This document shows, one piece after another, positions 1 through 9,571 of a DNA stretch of 64,000 bases. Position 1 is the stretch's first letter. Each line of letters starts with the position of its first letter. Origin of the DNA: Elusimicrobiota bacterium (lineage in GTDB: Bacteria; Elusimicrobiota; Elusimicrobia; FEN-1173); NCBI GenBank assembly GCA_016722575.1, contig JADKIY010000002.1:372001-436000 (forward strand). Direction: 5' to 3'. Under the pieces are notes generated by a model that saw only the letters and a program-made list of their open reading frames with translations, was not told the origin of the DNA and searched no databases. A program made the translations under genes and the position numbers.

Positions 1-221
1 ATGTCGTCCCGGTTTTTTTCCAACGCGTCGGCCAGGACCGACAGCGCCCGGTTCCGGGTTTCGGCGGTGGAGGAAGCGAGGACGCGGCTGGCCTCTTTGG
101 CCCGCCCGCCCAGGAGCGCCAGCTCCCGGGTGTACTCCGAGGGCGCCGTGGGCCGCGGGGCGCGGTCGGCGGCCCGGCGGGGCCGGGGGGATCGGGTCTT
201 TTTAGCCTTGGATTTCGCCAT
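1..221 (-). CDS. proA: Gamma-glutamyl phosphate reductase, N-terminal part (cut by window edge)
   Basis: Only the first 73 codons lie in the window. The translation opens with about 25 basic and proline-rich residues (MAKSKAKKTRSPRPRR...) and then shows the family's N-terminal helix: an ELALLGGRAKEASRVLASS stretch followed by TAETRNRALSVLADALEKNRDDI, typical of ProA, which reduces gamma-glutamyl phosphate to the semialdehyde in proline synthesis. The basic N-terminal extension is longer than usual. The ATG at 221 lies 6 bases after a perfect TATAAT, which itself lies right behind the T-tract of the upstream gene's terminator, so the mRNA may be leaderless. The catalytic cysteine is outside the window, so the call rests on the N-terminal helix only. 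Confidence 0.72.
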   Translation of the reverse strand, partial: MAKSKAKKTRSPRPRRAADRAPRPTAPSEYTRELALLGGRAKEASRVLASSTAETRNRALSVLADALEKNRDD

Positions 222-227
222 GGTCCT

Positions 228-233
228 ATTATA
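228..233 (-). promoter_or_regulatory. -10 box of proA
   Basis: TATAAT on the minus strand, 6 bases from the proA ATG and directly after the T-run of the preceding terminator. No good -35 is visible 17 bases upstream, where the terminator stem lies. Confidence 0.5.
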
Positions 234-234
234 G

Positions 235-274
235 AAAAAACGGCCTCCCCCCCGTGAGGGAAGGAGGCCGTTTT
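235..274 (-). terminator. Rho-independent terminator of the giant gene
   Basis: On the minus strand AAAACGGCCTCC (274-263) pairs with GGAGGCCGTTTT (248-237), a 12-bp stem, followed by a T-run. It lies 15 bases after the stop codon of the 3,035-residue gene. Confidence 0.93.
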
Positions 275-289
275 CGCAAAACCGTCTTG

Positions 290-3200
290 TTACGCGTTGG
301 TGCTCAGAACGTGGATCGCTTCCATTTCCTGGGTGATGGACAGAGACATCCGAACGATCTTCGGCCCTTCCAGGATCAGGAACTGCACCAATTCCCCGAT
401 TTCCGGAACGCCCACCTGATTCCAGTGGGCCAGGGTTTTGTCGCCGGTCAGGATGCTCAGGCGGTATTTGATGCTTTCCCCCGAGAAGAGGCCGGGCGCG
501 AACCCCATGGTCTTGGACAATTCGGGAACCGCCTTGTAAAGGCCGGCCACGGAATAGCGGCCCTGTTCGTCCAGAATGCCCGGGGTGGTTCGGGAAACGA
601 CGCGGCGGGTCAAGTCCTGCCAGGAGTCCAAGGCGTGCCGGTGGTCGGGACGGCGGAGCGTCTCCAAAACCCCCGGCTTCTGTTCCCGGAGAATCGCGTC
701 CTTCGCCCGGGCGAGCCGCTGGGCGGCGGCGTCGGGATCGCTCGAGACGGCCAGGATCACGGCGCCGTTCTGAAGCGAACTCAGGAGGCTTCGCACCAAT
801 CCCGCGTCGTCCTGGGCGTCGACTTCGATGGTGGCGATGTCCGGCGTGCTCCCCGACGGCCGGGGCACCAGATCCCAATGGGAGGATTGCACGTCCATTT
901 CCCGATGGACCGCCGGGGCCGGGAAGGTCGCCCGCCGAACGAGAACGGCCATGGCGTTGGCTTCCCGTTCCGTCAACGACGCGCCGAACAATTCGGCCCG
1001 CTGAGCCAGAAGGAAGAGCGCCAGCGCCCGAACCGCGGACGCGTTGGGCGTCGGGGTCCTCGCCGTGCTGTTTTTGGCCAAGGCGCGCAACGCGTTCATG
1101 GCGTAGACGCCGAAACCGCTTTTGGCGTCCTCGGGCTTGTTGCGGGAGAGCGCGTTAAAGGTCGAGATCAGGCGCCGAAGGTCCTTGTCGCTCAAGAAGG
1201 CCACGTCGATTTTGGATCGTTCCGCGGGCGAGAGGACGTCGTAGGCTTTCGCGGCGAACCCCAACCACGCGCCGCCGAAGGCGGCGTAAAGCCGGACCAA
1301 CCCCGCCTGGGGGTCGGTTTTGTCTTCCGGGTTTTCCCGGGTCCATTGCTCGGGCAGAATATCCGAAAACCGCTCGATCGGCAAAAGGGCGTCGACCGCT
1401 TTCAGGGACTCCCGGGCGCGGGCCGTTTCGGCGGAGGCGCCGCCGGTTCCGCGGGCCACGACCCCGGCCACGAGGCCGCCCAAACCGAACAACCAGGGCA
1501 CGAGGGAACTTCCGCCCACGCCGGGAATTCCGAAGAACCCGGCCGCCTCAGCGCCCGTGGGAAGTCCGAACAGGGCCGCCCCGGCGGCCATCAAAGCGAT
1601 GGACAGCGTCCGGCCCGACATCGTCGGATGGCCCGAGAAAAACGTCAAGCCGTAACCGGTGAGGAAGAACGTCGGCGCGAGACCGAGAACGAAGGACCCG
1701 GCGGCGAAAAGAGCCCCGCCGGCCAGCCACACCAACAATTCGGTCGAAGCGGCCCCCGACTGGCGGCCGACAAAGATCCGGCGCGCGGACTCCAAAAAGG
1801 CCGCCCGCGGACGGCCGTCGGGCAAGGCGCCGAGCCGTCCGTAAAGGCTCACGCCTTGAATCAAATTCCCCACCGCGGCGGAGCGCCGGACTTCCAGGCC
1901 CAGGGCCAGGACCCCGGGCAGGGCGGCCGCGGCCAAAATCACGGGCGAGGCCGTTCCGGCGGCGATCGCCGCGGCCGTACCGGCCACGGACGCCACCACC
2001 GCCAACAGCGACGCACGGGCGAACCCGCCTTGGCGGGTCGCCGGGGCGTGAACCGCCGCGGGAGCGTCAAGAAGTCCTTTTAACGTCGCGGTGAACCGCG
2101 TCGAAACGGGGACCGCCACGCCGTCGCCGACGTATCGGTTTACGTAGGGGTTCGAAACATTGCCGGGGAACACGATCGGCGCCAGGGACGCGGCCGGCGC
2201 CACCACCACGGTGTCTTCTAAATTCAATCCGAAACGGTTGGCCACCGCCCCCAGCCGCAGGGAACGAACCCCGTTTTCAACGGGGCCCAAGCCGTCGGCG
2301 CCGTCCACCGCCAGCGTGTAAAGGGCGACGCGGCGCGACAGGGGCCGCGCGGCCAGTTCCTCCGGCAGTCGGCCCCGCACGATCGGTTCCGCCAAAACGA
2401 CCACCCGGTCGCTCCCTTTCGACGCGGCCGCGTCCACCACCGCCTGCTCCACGCGACCGATCAAGTCGTCGGTGGCGCCGGTGTCCAGGTAGAACACCGT
2501 GGTTTTCTGGTCGCGCGGCGTCGGCAGGAACACCGGCGGATGAAACGCCAACCAACGCTCCTGCACGGTGGTTTCGATCAGGGCCCGGCCCCGGCTTTCC
2601 GGCAGCCGCTCGGTCAAAGCGTTCAGAAATTGCGTGCCCGCGTCCGCCGCTGGAAGCACGGACCGTCCCAGGGAATGGTTCAGAACGCCGAAGAGCGCCG
2701 TCAGCGGCGGAAGCACGGCGGAGACGGAAACGTCGGCCGACGGCCGACGGCCGAGGTCGGCGATTTGAGGGCCCAGCCACGACGCGGCCGCGTTCAGGGG
2801 TTCCTCGTTCGGCACGGGACGGGCGATGGGCCGCACGGGAAATTCCGGCGCCGCCAAGGGGATGGTCGCCGGGGATTTCGGCTGGGCAAAATGACGGCCC
2901 CCCGCGAACAGATACCACATCCAACCCGCGCCTCCGAAAATCAACCCCAACGTGGAAATCCCGTAGAGGACGGCGACTTTTTGGTTCGCCCATATTTCAG
3001 CGAGGCCGACCCATCCCGACCCGTCCAAATACGCCGCCAGTCCAAAAGTCAACACGGCCGCCAACGCCATCGATCCGAGGCCGATGAGCAATGGCACACG
3101 CGCGAAACCTCCCTCGGAGCCCCGGCCGCCCGTGGGGGGCGCCGGTGGAACGGGGGTTTCCCGACCGGGAATGCCGTCGTCCGGCCGGAGTGGGACGTAA

Positions 3201-6200
3201 GACAGGAGGTGCGAAGTCCCTTTCCATTGGAGGACCCCCTCTCGGATATTGATCTCCGGGCTTTCGGCCAGTTGGGCCATTTCCCGGGCCACCCCGCTCA
3301 GGCGATCCAGGTCGCTCCGCATCTGGCGGAGGGTCGATTCCAGCGTCTCCCGCCGGCCGGGGGAGAAGTTCCGGTACGGCATGAACTGCAAACCGACGGC
3401 CGCCGCTTTCAATCGGAGGACGGGGTGGAGCACGTCCCCCGGGGCGTCTTCCTCGAAAGGCCCCGTCATCGTGTTGTAGAGGGGCGACGACAAGGGCATG
3501 GTCTCCAGCCGGTGCAAAACATCCACCGCGGCCTGATGGAGGCGGGCGATGTTCGCGTCGACGACGGCGTCGAACTTTTTGTCCGCGCTCGCATCGCCGG
3601 GCACCCACCGCAAGGATTCGATGGTTCGAAGGGCGTGGTCCATCGCGTCCACGCTGTGCCGAAGGACCGAGGCGGCCGTGTTGGCGTCGGACTTCATCTG
3701 GGACGGAGCGACCGCGTCCCCGTTGACGGAATGGCGAGGCCGGTCCCCCCGCTGATTCGCCTTTTGAACCTCCGGGAAATCGGAAGGCGCCAGTCCGACC
3801 ACCTCGCCGTCGGCTCCGAGATCGATCCGAACCCCGGCCCGGGCCAGTTCCGTCAGCCGGGCGGAATAAGCCTCCATGGCCCCGGCCAAATCGTAAAAAT
3901 TGCCGCGGGCGTCGGCGTTCGTCTCTCCCGCGGCCGTGAGCGGCTTTTGCGGGGTCCCCTTGTAGGCGATGAACTCCCGGCGCCCGATGGACCGGAACGC
4001 CACCTCCGGCACGCGCCCCCCGGCGTCGATCAGGAGCGGGAGCTGATTGACGAGGAAGTCCTGCACGGCCTGCTCGGTCACGAACCCCGTGTTCGTTTCG
4101 GAACCCAATTCGTTGGCGACCCCCTTGGCCATGGGGCGCGTCGTCAGGATTTTGTCTCCCGTTTCCTGCAAAACCCGCGTCCAGCGATCCGGGGGGACGG
4201 ATTTCAGTTTCTGGACCAGATCCCCGCCGCCTTCATCGAACCCGAACAGCCGGGCCAAGACCAACCGAAGGTCCACCGCGTAGAAGGCGGCGTTGGCGTG
4301 CCAGGGGATCGCCTTGCCGCCGACGCCCGTCGTGAGATCGTCCAAATAGCGTCGGCCCTCCTCCAGGAAATTCGCCAAGGGGACGGCGCGCTCGCCCACG
4401 AGGATGGTGGCGGGGTCCGTCGGCCCAAGCTTGATCCCGTCCCAAGGGGAATTTTTCCGGACGGGGAACTCGCTCGCCTCCCGAAGAACGCGCCGGGAAA
4501 CGGTCTCCCCCGTTTCGTTGTTCACGTAGGTTTCCGACACGGCGAGCCCGACCTTTCGGTCGTTGTCCGTCTCGGTGACCATCGCGACCGTCGCCAACGG
4601 ACGCCCCTCGGACCGGGCCTTTAAGATTTCCCCCACCATGCCTTCCCGGGGGAAGTTCAAGACGTTGTCCCCGTTGCCCACGACGGCGACGCCGTCCGAT
4701 TTTTCAAGGAAATCGATCATCGCGACTTGGTCCATCAGCGGGGAGAGGAACGCCCAAAGGTGATTTTCCGCCGCGGTGACGACGTCCCCGTTGGAGTAGC
4801 GCAGGGCGTACCCCGTTTGCGAATTCAAGGCCGGCTGAACCCGCTGCGTGTAAACGCGTATCTGGCCCTTTTCCAGCCGCTCCCCGTGCTCCTCCGCGAC
4901 GATGGGAAGAATGCTCCGGGAACTCTCGCCCGGGAAAGGACTCCCCACGCTGACAATGACGCCCACCTTGGCGTCGGGGCTCTGACCGAAAAGGAAGCCG
5001 AGGCGCCCCTGGACGATGCTGATCCAGCGGGTCGCCAATTGCCCGTTGGCGAGCCGGACCAGGACGTGGAGGGCCCGATGGACCATTTTGTTGTATCCCA
5101 TGGCCTTTTTGACCGTGTTGGAGGATCCCCCCGCGAGGAGCAGGCTCAACACGCCCCCGCGCTGGATGGACTCCCGGCCCAATTGAAATTCCGGGGACGT
5201 CGGATCGACCGCGAGCGGACGTATTTCTTCCCGCGTCAACAACTTGACGTTGCTCACGGTCCACAAACCCTGTTTCCCCACGCGCGATTCCGGGACGGGC
5301 CTCTCGTAAAAAGATTTCGTGCGTTGCGGCGCGGCCGCCCCCCCCGCGGCCGCGGCCAGGTCGTGGGCTTCGCGCAGGGCCTGGCCTTCGCGCAGGTAAC
5401 GCAGCCAATCGACCCCCGTGTGGGAAAAATAGATTTGGTTCGCCAGGCCGGCCAGCACCCGGCCGACGACCGGGTCCTCGTTGACGAGTCGCAGGTTGTG
5501 CAGGAGCTCTTGAACGTCCTGATAGGCGTGGGGGTCTTTCGCAAGCCCCGCGACGGCCAGGCTCTCGATCAGCTCGGGCGTCACTTCCATCGGACGACCG
5601 CCGATGGATTGGGCCAACGCGTCGCGCACGGTCGACAACGCCGCGTCCACCACCGCCGCCGGGGGATCGTCCGCCCGCAAGCCCGGTTGCTGGAGGGGGT
5701 TCACGGGGATCAACGTCAAAGGGCGATGGGTCACGGCGGGATCGACGGGGAGGGTGAAATCAAGATCCTCCAAATTCAAATCCGTCACGTTCAATCCGAA
5801 AAACTCCATCACCGCGGGGTTCCCGAGCGGATTCAAAGCGTCCAAACGGATTTCGTCGATGAACCCGGCGAATTCCCCGTCGCGGGCTTCTTTCACGTCC
5901 CGCATCAAATACGTCTGGTTCCCGATCCGAAGCGCGGCGTGATTTCCCAGGCGAACCCGCGTGAGGGCGATTTCCCGGCCGGCGCCGTTACGAAGCAGGA
6001 TGGTCCGGCCCGTTATTTTCGTCGCCAAGACTTTTTCCCTGGCGGCGGCCGGAAAAAACACGACGGTCGTGGGGCTGAAGGACGGCAAGGGCGGACCCTC
6101 TTCGGCGGGGCGGAAATTCCCGCGCGCGATGTCGATCACCCTGGCCGCGAGGCTCCAACGGGCCTTCATCATACTGAAGGCCGCCACCGCCGCCCCGCCC

Positions 6201-9200
6201 AGGAGAAGGGCGCCGAGGCCGCGGGCGGCGGAATAGAGGTTGAGCAATTCGGGAATTAAGCCCCCCCCCGCGGCGTAGGCCGCGGGAGCGAAAAACAAAA
6301 CGGAAACCACCGCCGCGATCTTCAGGCTTCTCGTCAGGACGGGGACGCTTCCGCCCAGGAACCCGCGCCCACCGACGATGGCCGGCAAGGCCGCCGGTCC
6401 GGCCGTCTCCGGTCGCTTTCCCCCGAGGAGGAACGACACCAGCGCCGGAGCGCGGAGAGACGGTCGGCCGCCCGGCGCGGAAATCGTGCGCGCGGCGACG
6501 GCGGTTTTCGCCGCCTCGGCCAGCTTCTTTTCAACCAGTTGGACCACGGCGTCGCGCTGCCGCGCGTCAAGTCCCCCGCGCGCAAAAGGGCCGTGTTCGA
6601 ACAAATAAGAAACCCGGTCGATGACGTCCCCCAACGGCGTTCCATACAGCTGCCGCCGCGGAGACCCGAGGAAGGCCCCGTTCCCGGGGGCGGTGGCGAC
6701 CGCGTCGACCTGGTCCGGGGTCAATTTGTTGAGCATGTCCAGCAGGGTCGCGTCGGCCAAAATCCGTTGGGCTTCGTAGAGGTTGTTGTCGGGCGTGTCC
6801 AACTGGGCGGTGATCGAATACCGGGGATTCCGCGCGTTTTGCTCGGCGGATCGAAGAAGGCTGTTCTGCACTTCGACCATCACCGGATGACGCGGCCCGC
6901 CGTCGATCTCCTTGGAACCGAGCCGCACGGGCCCTTCCCGGAAAACCTGCCAAATCCGCGCTTGGACCAACGCAAAAGCCGGGGGCAAATTCGTCCCGTT
7001 CAGGAAGGCGTCCTTCTTGAGAAGATCGTAAAACGCGGGCAACGATTCGCGGGGGATCCCGACCAGCAAGGCCCGAACGACGTTGTCGCTCAACACCCGC
7101 TGGGCCTCCACCCCGGGATTTGCTTGATAAAGGAAATCCTGAAACCGGGGCACGACGCTGGCGGCCGCCGGCTTTTTCTCGACGCTCCGCAGGTCCTCAA
7201 ACCACTTCTGAAGGGAGTCCCACCAACCGCCGGCCAGGACTTGGGCGGGCCCGGCCGTGACGGTCACGGACAAATTTCCGGCCGTTCCGGCGTTGATCCG
7301 GCCGGGGGCGGGAACGGGGGGCGTTTCCGCGGCCGAAAAATCGAGGGCCAAAGGCGCGTCTCCGGCGGTGAGATTCACGGTCGTTCCCTCGATGGAGGTG
7401 ACGGCCAGAGGCACGGGGGCGGCGGCCAGGGCCCGTTGGGCGGCGTCCGACTTGGCGGCGGCCGCGGCGTCCCGGGGCGTGGCCGCGCCCAGGGCCAACA
7501 CGGCGGCGAAAGCGAGGACCGAGAGGCCCCGGGTGACGCTGTCGTGAACGCCGGCGAATCCGGCGGGCGCGTTTTCCGCCAATCCGAGGGTGTTGCGGAT
7601 GAAGAGTTTTTCCCCGAGCATCATTTTTTCCAAGGGGGTGTGGTCCCGGACGAAGACGTCCAGGTAGTTGTCGTCCTTGTCCACTTTGGTCAGGCGCGGC
7701 GTGACGACGACGTGGCCGATGCCCTTTTGCGTCAGGAGGTCCCGAAGGCCCTCGGTGTGGAAGCCGCCGGCCACCAGCACCGCCGACTTGGCGCCGGAGG
7801 CGCGAAGGCGTTCAAAAAGGTTTTGGACGAAGTGATCGTTGCGGGCCTGGGCGGTGGCGTAGAAAGTTTCGTAAGGCGCGAGCGAAAAGCCGAATTCGGC
7901 TTTTGGGACGGCGACGCCGCTCTTCTGCCCGGCGGCGGCCAGGCGCGCCGCGAAGGCGCGCAGGTCGTTGGCGCGCTTTTGATAGGCGCTCCAATCCCGG
8001 TAGGTTAAATTGTGGTGAAGCAATTTGCCGAGCAGAACATGGTCCCGGGAAAGCCGGGCCGCTTCCTTTTGGGCCGAGGACGTGGCGAGGCCTTCGGTCA
8101 CGGAATCCTCGAGGCGGCCGATTTCGTTCAAGAACGACGTGCGCGCGATCCCGTCGGTCAAGAGGGCGTAGGAAACGTACTTTTTCAATTCCGGCGTGTG
8201 GGCCAAATCCACCTTGACCCGTTGGGCGGCGGCGCTCAAGGCCTTGTAATAATCGCCGAAACCCACGTGGTGCAAGCGGAATTCCATGCTGAGGGCCACC
8301 AGGCGCGTGAGATCGTCCTTGGAGAGCCGCCCGGTCAGGGACCGAAGGAATTCGGTCCGCTCCGCTTCCACTTTTTTAAAGTCGATGGTTTTTTCCAAGA
8401 GGATGGCTTTGCGGAAAAGGGCGATGTTCGGATACGTGTTCAAATTGATCCCGGCCCGCAGGGCGGGACCGGCGGCGATGGATTCCACGTAGTCGCTCAA
8501 GGGAATTTTCTCGTCGGCGTAGAGGGAGCGCTGGCGTTCAAAGATTTTCAAGTCCGCGCTGTACACTTTATCCTGGAGAGCCGCGAGGGCGCCTTCGGCG
8601 GAGGCTTCAAAGGCGGCCACGACGGGGCGGAGGGCCACCGTCTGCTTGTACGCCTCCACGTTGGCCAGATAGGCCGCTTCGTCCTCGATGCCCCAAAGGG
8701 TCGCCGACGCGGGCGCGTTCAACCCGAAATATTCGGCGCCGCTCAACACCCGTTCGTTGATCAAAAAGTCCGACGCCCAGCGGAGGGCCTCGGGGGCGTT
8801 CATGGCGCGGAACCGGTCGGTCAACAGGCCGCCGGTCGCCCCTTCAAGACCGACGACGGAAAGCCCCGCCCGGGTTTGGTAGGATTCCATGATTTTAGAG
8901 ATGTTCAGTTGCGCTTCGGGGACGTTGTGCACGTCCTGGAGCAGGACGATGACGGGATCGGCGGATTTATCGAAGGACCAGGTCGCGGCTTTTTGGAGGG
9001 CGCCCGTCACGTGAAAATCCTCGATTTCGCCGAAGGGCGTGACCAGGGTTCGCATCCAGGCCGGCAGGGGCTTTTGGTCGGTGGTGCGGGGGGTGACGAG
9101 ATCGGCCAACCCTTTGGTCACCAGGTCCCGGGCGCCGGCGGCCACGCCGTCGACGGCCTTCTCGTCCAACAGCATGGGGTTGGCGCCCTTGAACATCCCG

Positions 9201-9397
9201 GCGTACAGGGAACGGGATTCGGCCGTTCCGGCGTCGGCGGCGGAGGGTTCCGCGACGGTCCGGGCGGCTTTCTGACGGTCCTGCCAAAAATTGGCTTCCA
9301 CGACGGGCACGGAGACCGTCGTAAACAGAAACACCGACGCGGTGGCGCCGGCGATGGTGGATTTCAATTTTTTAAGGCGAGCTGTGGAAAACGTCAT
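290..9397 (-). CDS. Giant exported multidomain protein (3,035 aa): ChaN/TIKI-like domain, UDPGP-like nucleotidyltransferase domain, several internal hydrophobic segments
   Basis: The start has a strong Shine-Dalgarno (GGAGGGG, 5 bases before ATG). Residues 1-36 form a signal peptide (KKLK, hydrophobic core, VVEA). Residues about 140-600 resemble the ChaN/TraB/TIKI fold: VLLQDVHNVPEAQLNIS near 150, VVGLEGATGG near 180, and VLVAGGFHTEGL near 540. Residues about 1390-1800 look like a UDPGP-type nucleotidyltransferase: a glycine-rich loop LLLAGGSSNTVKKAMG near 1420, VVGNGDNVLN near 1575 and NTGFVTEQAVQDFL near 1750. Hydrophobic segments occur near 620-650, 1017-1065, 2096-2165, 2454-2485 and 2549-2640; three of them end like signal peptides (PAAYAAGG, TGAEAAGF, ATPRDAAAAA). 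The rest (650-1000, 1850-2090, 2640-3035) is not recognised. Giant exported proteins are known in Elusimicrobiota and Omnitrophota. No enzymatic role is proven; domain calls are by motif only. The gene stands alone with its own terminator. Confidence 0.75.
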   Translation of the reverse strand: MTFSTARLKKLKSTIAGATASVFLFTTVSVPVVEANFWQDRQKAARTVAEPSAADAGTAESRSLYAGMFKGANPMLLDEKAVDGVAAGARDLVTKGLADLVTPRTTDQKPLPAWMRTLVTPFGEIEDFHVTGALQKAATWSFDKSADPVIVLLQDVHNVPEAQLNISKIMESYQTRAGLSVVGLEGATGGLLTDRFRAMNAPEALRWASDFLINERVLSGAEYFGLNAPASATLWGIEDEAAYLANVEAYKQTVALRPVVAAFEASAEGALAALQDKVYSADLKIFERQRSLYADEKIPLSDYVESIAAGPALRAGINLNTYPNIALFRKAILLEKTIDFKKVEAERTEFLRSLTGRLSKDDLTRLVALSMEFRLHHVGFGDYYKALSAAAQRVKVDLAHTPELKKYVSYALLTDGIARTSFLNEIGRLEDSVTEGLATSSAQKEAARLSRDHVLLGKLLHHNLTYRDWSAYQKRANDLRAFAARLAAAGQKSGVAVPKAEFGFSLAPYETFYATAQARNDHFVQNLFERLRASGAKSAVLVAGGFHTEGLRDLLTQKGIGHVVVTPRLTKVDKDDNYLDVFVRDHTPLEKMMLGEKLFIRNTLGLAENAPAGFAGVHDSVTRGLSVLAFAAVLALGAATPRDAAAAAKSDAAQRALAAAPVPLAVTSIEGTTVNLTAGDAPLALDFSAAETPPVPAPGRINAGTAGNLSVTVTAGPAQVLAGGWWDSLQKWFEDLRSVEKKPAAASVVPRFQDFLYQANPGVEAQRVLSDNVVRALLVGIPRESLPAFYDLLKKDAFLNGTNLPPAFALVQARIWQVFREGPVRLGSKEIDGGPRHPVMVEVQNSLLRSAEQNARNPRYSITAQLDTPDNNLYEAQRILADATLLDMLNKLTPDQVDAVATAPGNGAFLGSPRRQLYGTPLGDVIDRVSYLFEHGPFARGGLDARQRDAVVQLVEKKLAEAAKTAVAARTISAPGGRPSLRAPALVSFLLGGKRPETAGPAALPAIVGGRGFLGGSVPVLTRSLKIAAVVSVLFFAPAAYAAGGGLIPELLNLYSAARGLGALLLGGAAVAAFSMMKARWSLAARVIDIARGNFRPAEEGPPLPSFSPTTVVFFPAAAREKVLATKITGRTILLRNGAGREIALTRVRLGNHAALRIGNQTYLMRDVKEARDGEFAGFIDEIRLDALNPLGNPAVMEFFGLNVTDLNLEDLDFTLPVDPAVTHRPLTLIPVNPLQQPGLRADDPPAAVVDAALSTVRDALAQSIGGRPMEVTPELIESLAVAGLAKDPHAYQDVQELLHNLRLVNEDPVVGRVLAGLANQIYFSHTGVDWLRYLREGQALREAHDLAAAAGGAAAPQRTKSFYERPVPESRVGKQGLWTVSNVKLLTREEIRPLAVDPTSPEFQLGRESIQRGGVLSLLLAGGSSNTVKKAMGYNKMVHRALHVLVRLANGQLATRWISIVQGRLGFLFGQSPDAKVGVIVSVGSPFPGESSRSILPIVAEEHGERLEKGQIRVYTQRVQPALNSQTGYALRYSNGDVVTAAENHLWAFLSPLMDQVAMIDFLEKSDGVAVVGNGDNVLNFPREGMVGEILKARSEGRPLATVAMVTETDNDRKVGLAVSETYVNNETGETVSRRVLREASEFPVRKNSPWDGIKLGPTDPATILVGERAVPLANFLEEGRRYLDDLTTGVGGKAIPWHANAAFYAVDLRLVLARLFGFDEGGGDLVQKLKSVPPDRWTRVLQETGDKILTTRPMAKGVANELGSETNTGFVTEQAVQDFLVNQLPLLIDAGGRVPEVAFRSIGRREFIAYKGTPQKPLTAAGETNADARGNFYDLAGAMEAYSARLTELARAGVRIDLGADGEVVGLAPSDFPEVQKANQRGDRPRHSVNGDAVAPSQMKSDANTAASVLRHSVDAMDHALRTIESLRWVPGDASADKKFDAVVDANIARLHQAAVDVLHRLETMPLSSPLYNTMTGPFEEDAPGDVLHPVLRLKAAAVGLQFMPYRNFSPGRRETLESTLRQMRSDLDRLSGVAREMAQLAESPEINIREGVLQWKGTSHLLSYVPLRPDDGIPGRETPVPPAPPTGGRGSEGGFARVPLLIGLGSMALAAVLTFGLAAYLDGSGWVGLAEIWANQKVAVLYGISTLGLIFGGAGWMWYLFAGGRHFAQPKSPATIPLAAPEFPVRPIARPVPNEEPLNAAASWLGPQIADLGRRPSADVSVSAVLPPLTALFGVLNHSLGRSVLPAADAGTQFLNALTERLPESRGRALIETTVQERWLAFHPPVFLPTPRDQKTTVFYLDTGATDDLIGRVEQAVVDAAASKGSDRVVVLAEPIVRGRLPEELAARPLSRRVALYTLAVDGADGLGPVENGVRSLRLGAVANRFGLNLEDTVVVAPAASLAPIVFPGNVSNPYVNRYVGDGVAVPVSTRFTATLKGLLDAPAAVHAPATRQGGFARASLLAVVASVAGTAAAIAAGTASPVILAAAALPGVLALGLEVRRSAAVGNLIQGVSLYGRLGALPDGRPRAAFLESARRIFVGRQSGAASTELLVWLAGGALFAAGSFVLGLAPTFFLTGYGLTFFSGHPTMSGRTLSIALMAAGAALFGLPTGAEAAGFFGIPGVGGSSLVPWLFGLGGLVAGVVARGTGGASAETARARESLKAVDALLPIERFSDILPEQWTRENPEDKTDPQAGLVRLYAAFGGAWLGFAAKAYDVLSPAERSKIDVAFLSDKDLRRLISTFNALSRNKPEDAKSGFGVYAMNALRALAKNSTARTPTPNASAVRALALFLLAQRAELFGASLTEREANAMAVLVRRATFPAPAVHREMDVQSSHWDLVPRPSGSTPDIATIEVDAQDDAGLVRSLLSSLQNGAVILAVSSDPDAAAQRLARAKDAILREQKPGVLETLRRPDHRHALDSWQDLTRRVVSRTTPGILDEQGRYSVAGLYKAVPELSKTMGFAPGLFSGESIKYRLSILTGDKTLAHWNQVGVPEIGELVQFLILEGPKIVRMSLSITQEMEAIHVLSTNA

Positions 9398-9571
9398 TGT
9401 TCCCCTCCGGGAAATTCATCTAAATACGAACTTATTATGCCCGTGAGGGTCAAAAATCCCCTTAAGTTAGTGTAAATTAGATGTAACACTTATTCCCCGA
9501 TGAAATCGCCCTCCCACCGGCCGACGCCCGGCGATTTTGTAAAATCCGAAGACTTTCCAAACGGAGCGACC

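Noticed and set aside
254..9475. Long open frames on the plus strand opposite the giant gene (several of 300-700 codons).
   Set aside because: They mirror the codon structure of the real minus-strand gene in high-GC DNA, have no Shine-Dalgarno and no recognisable domains.
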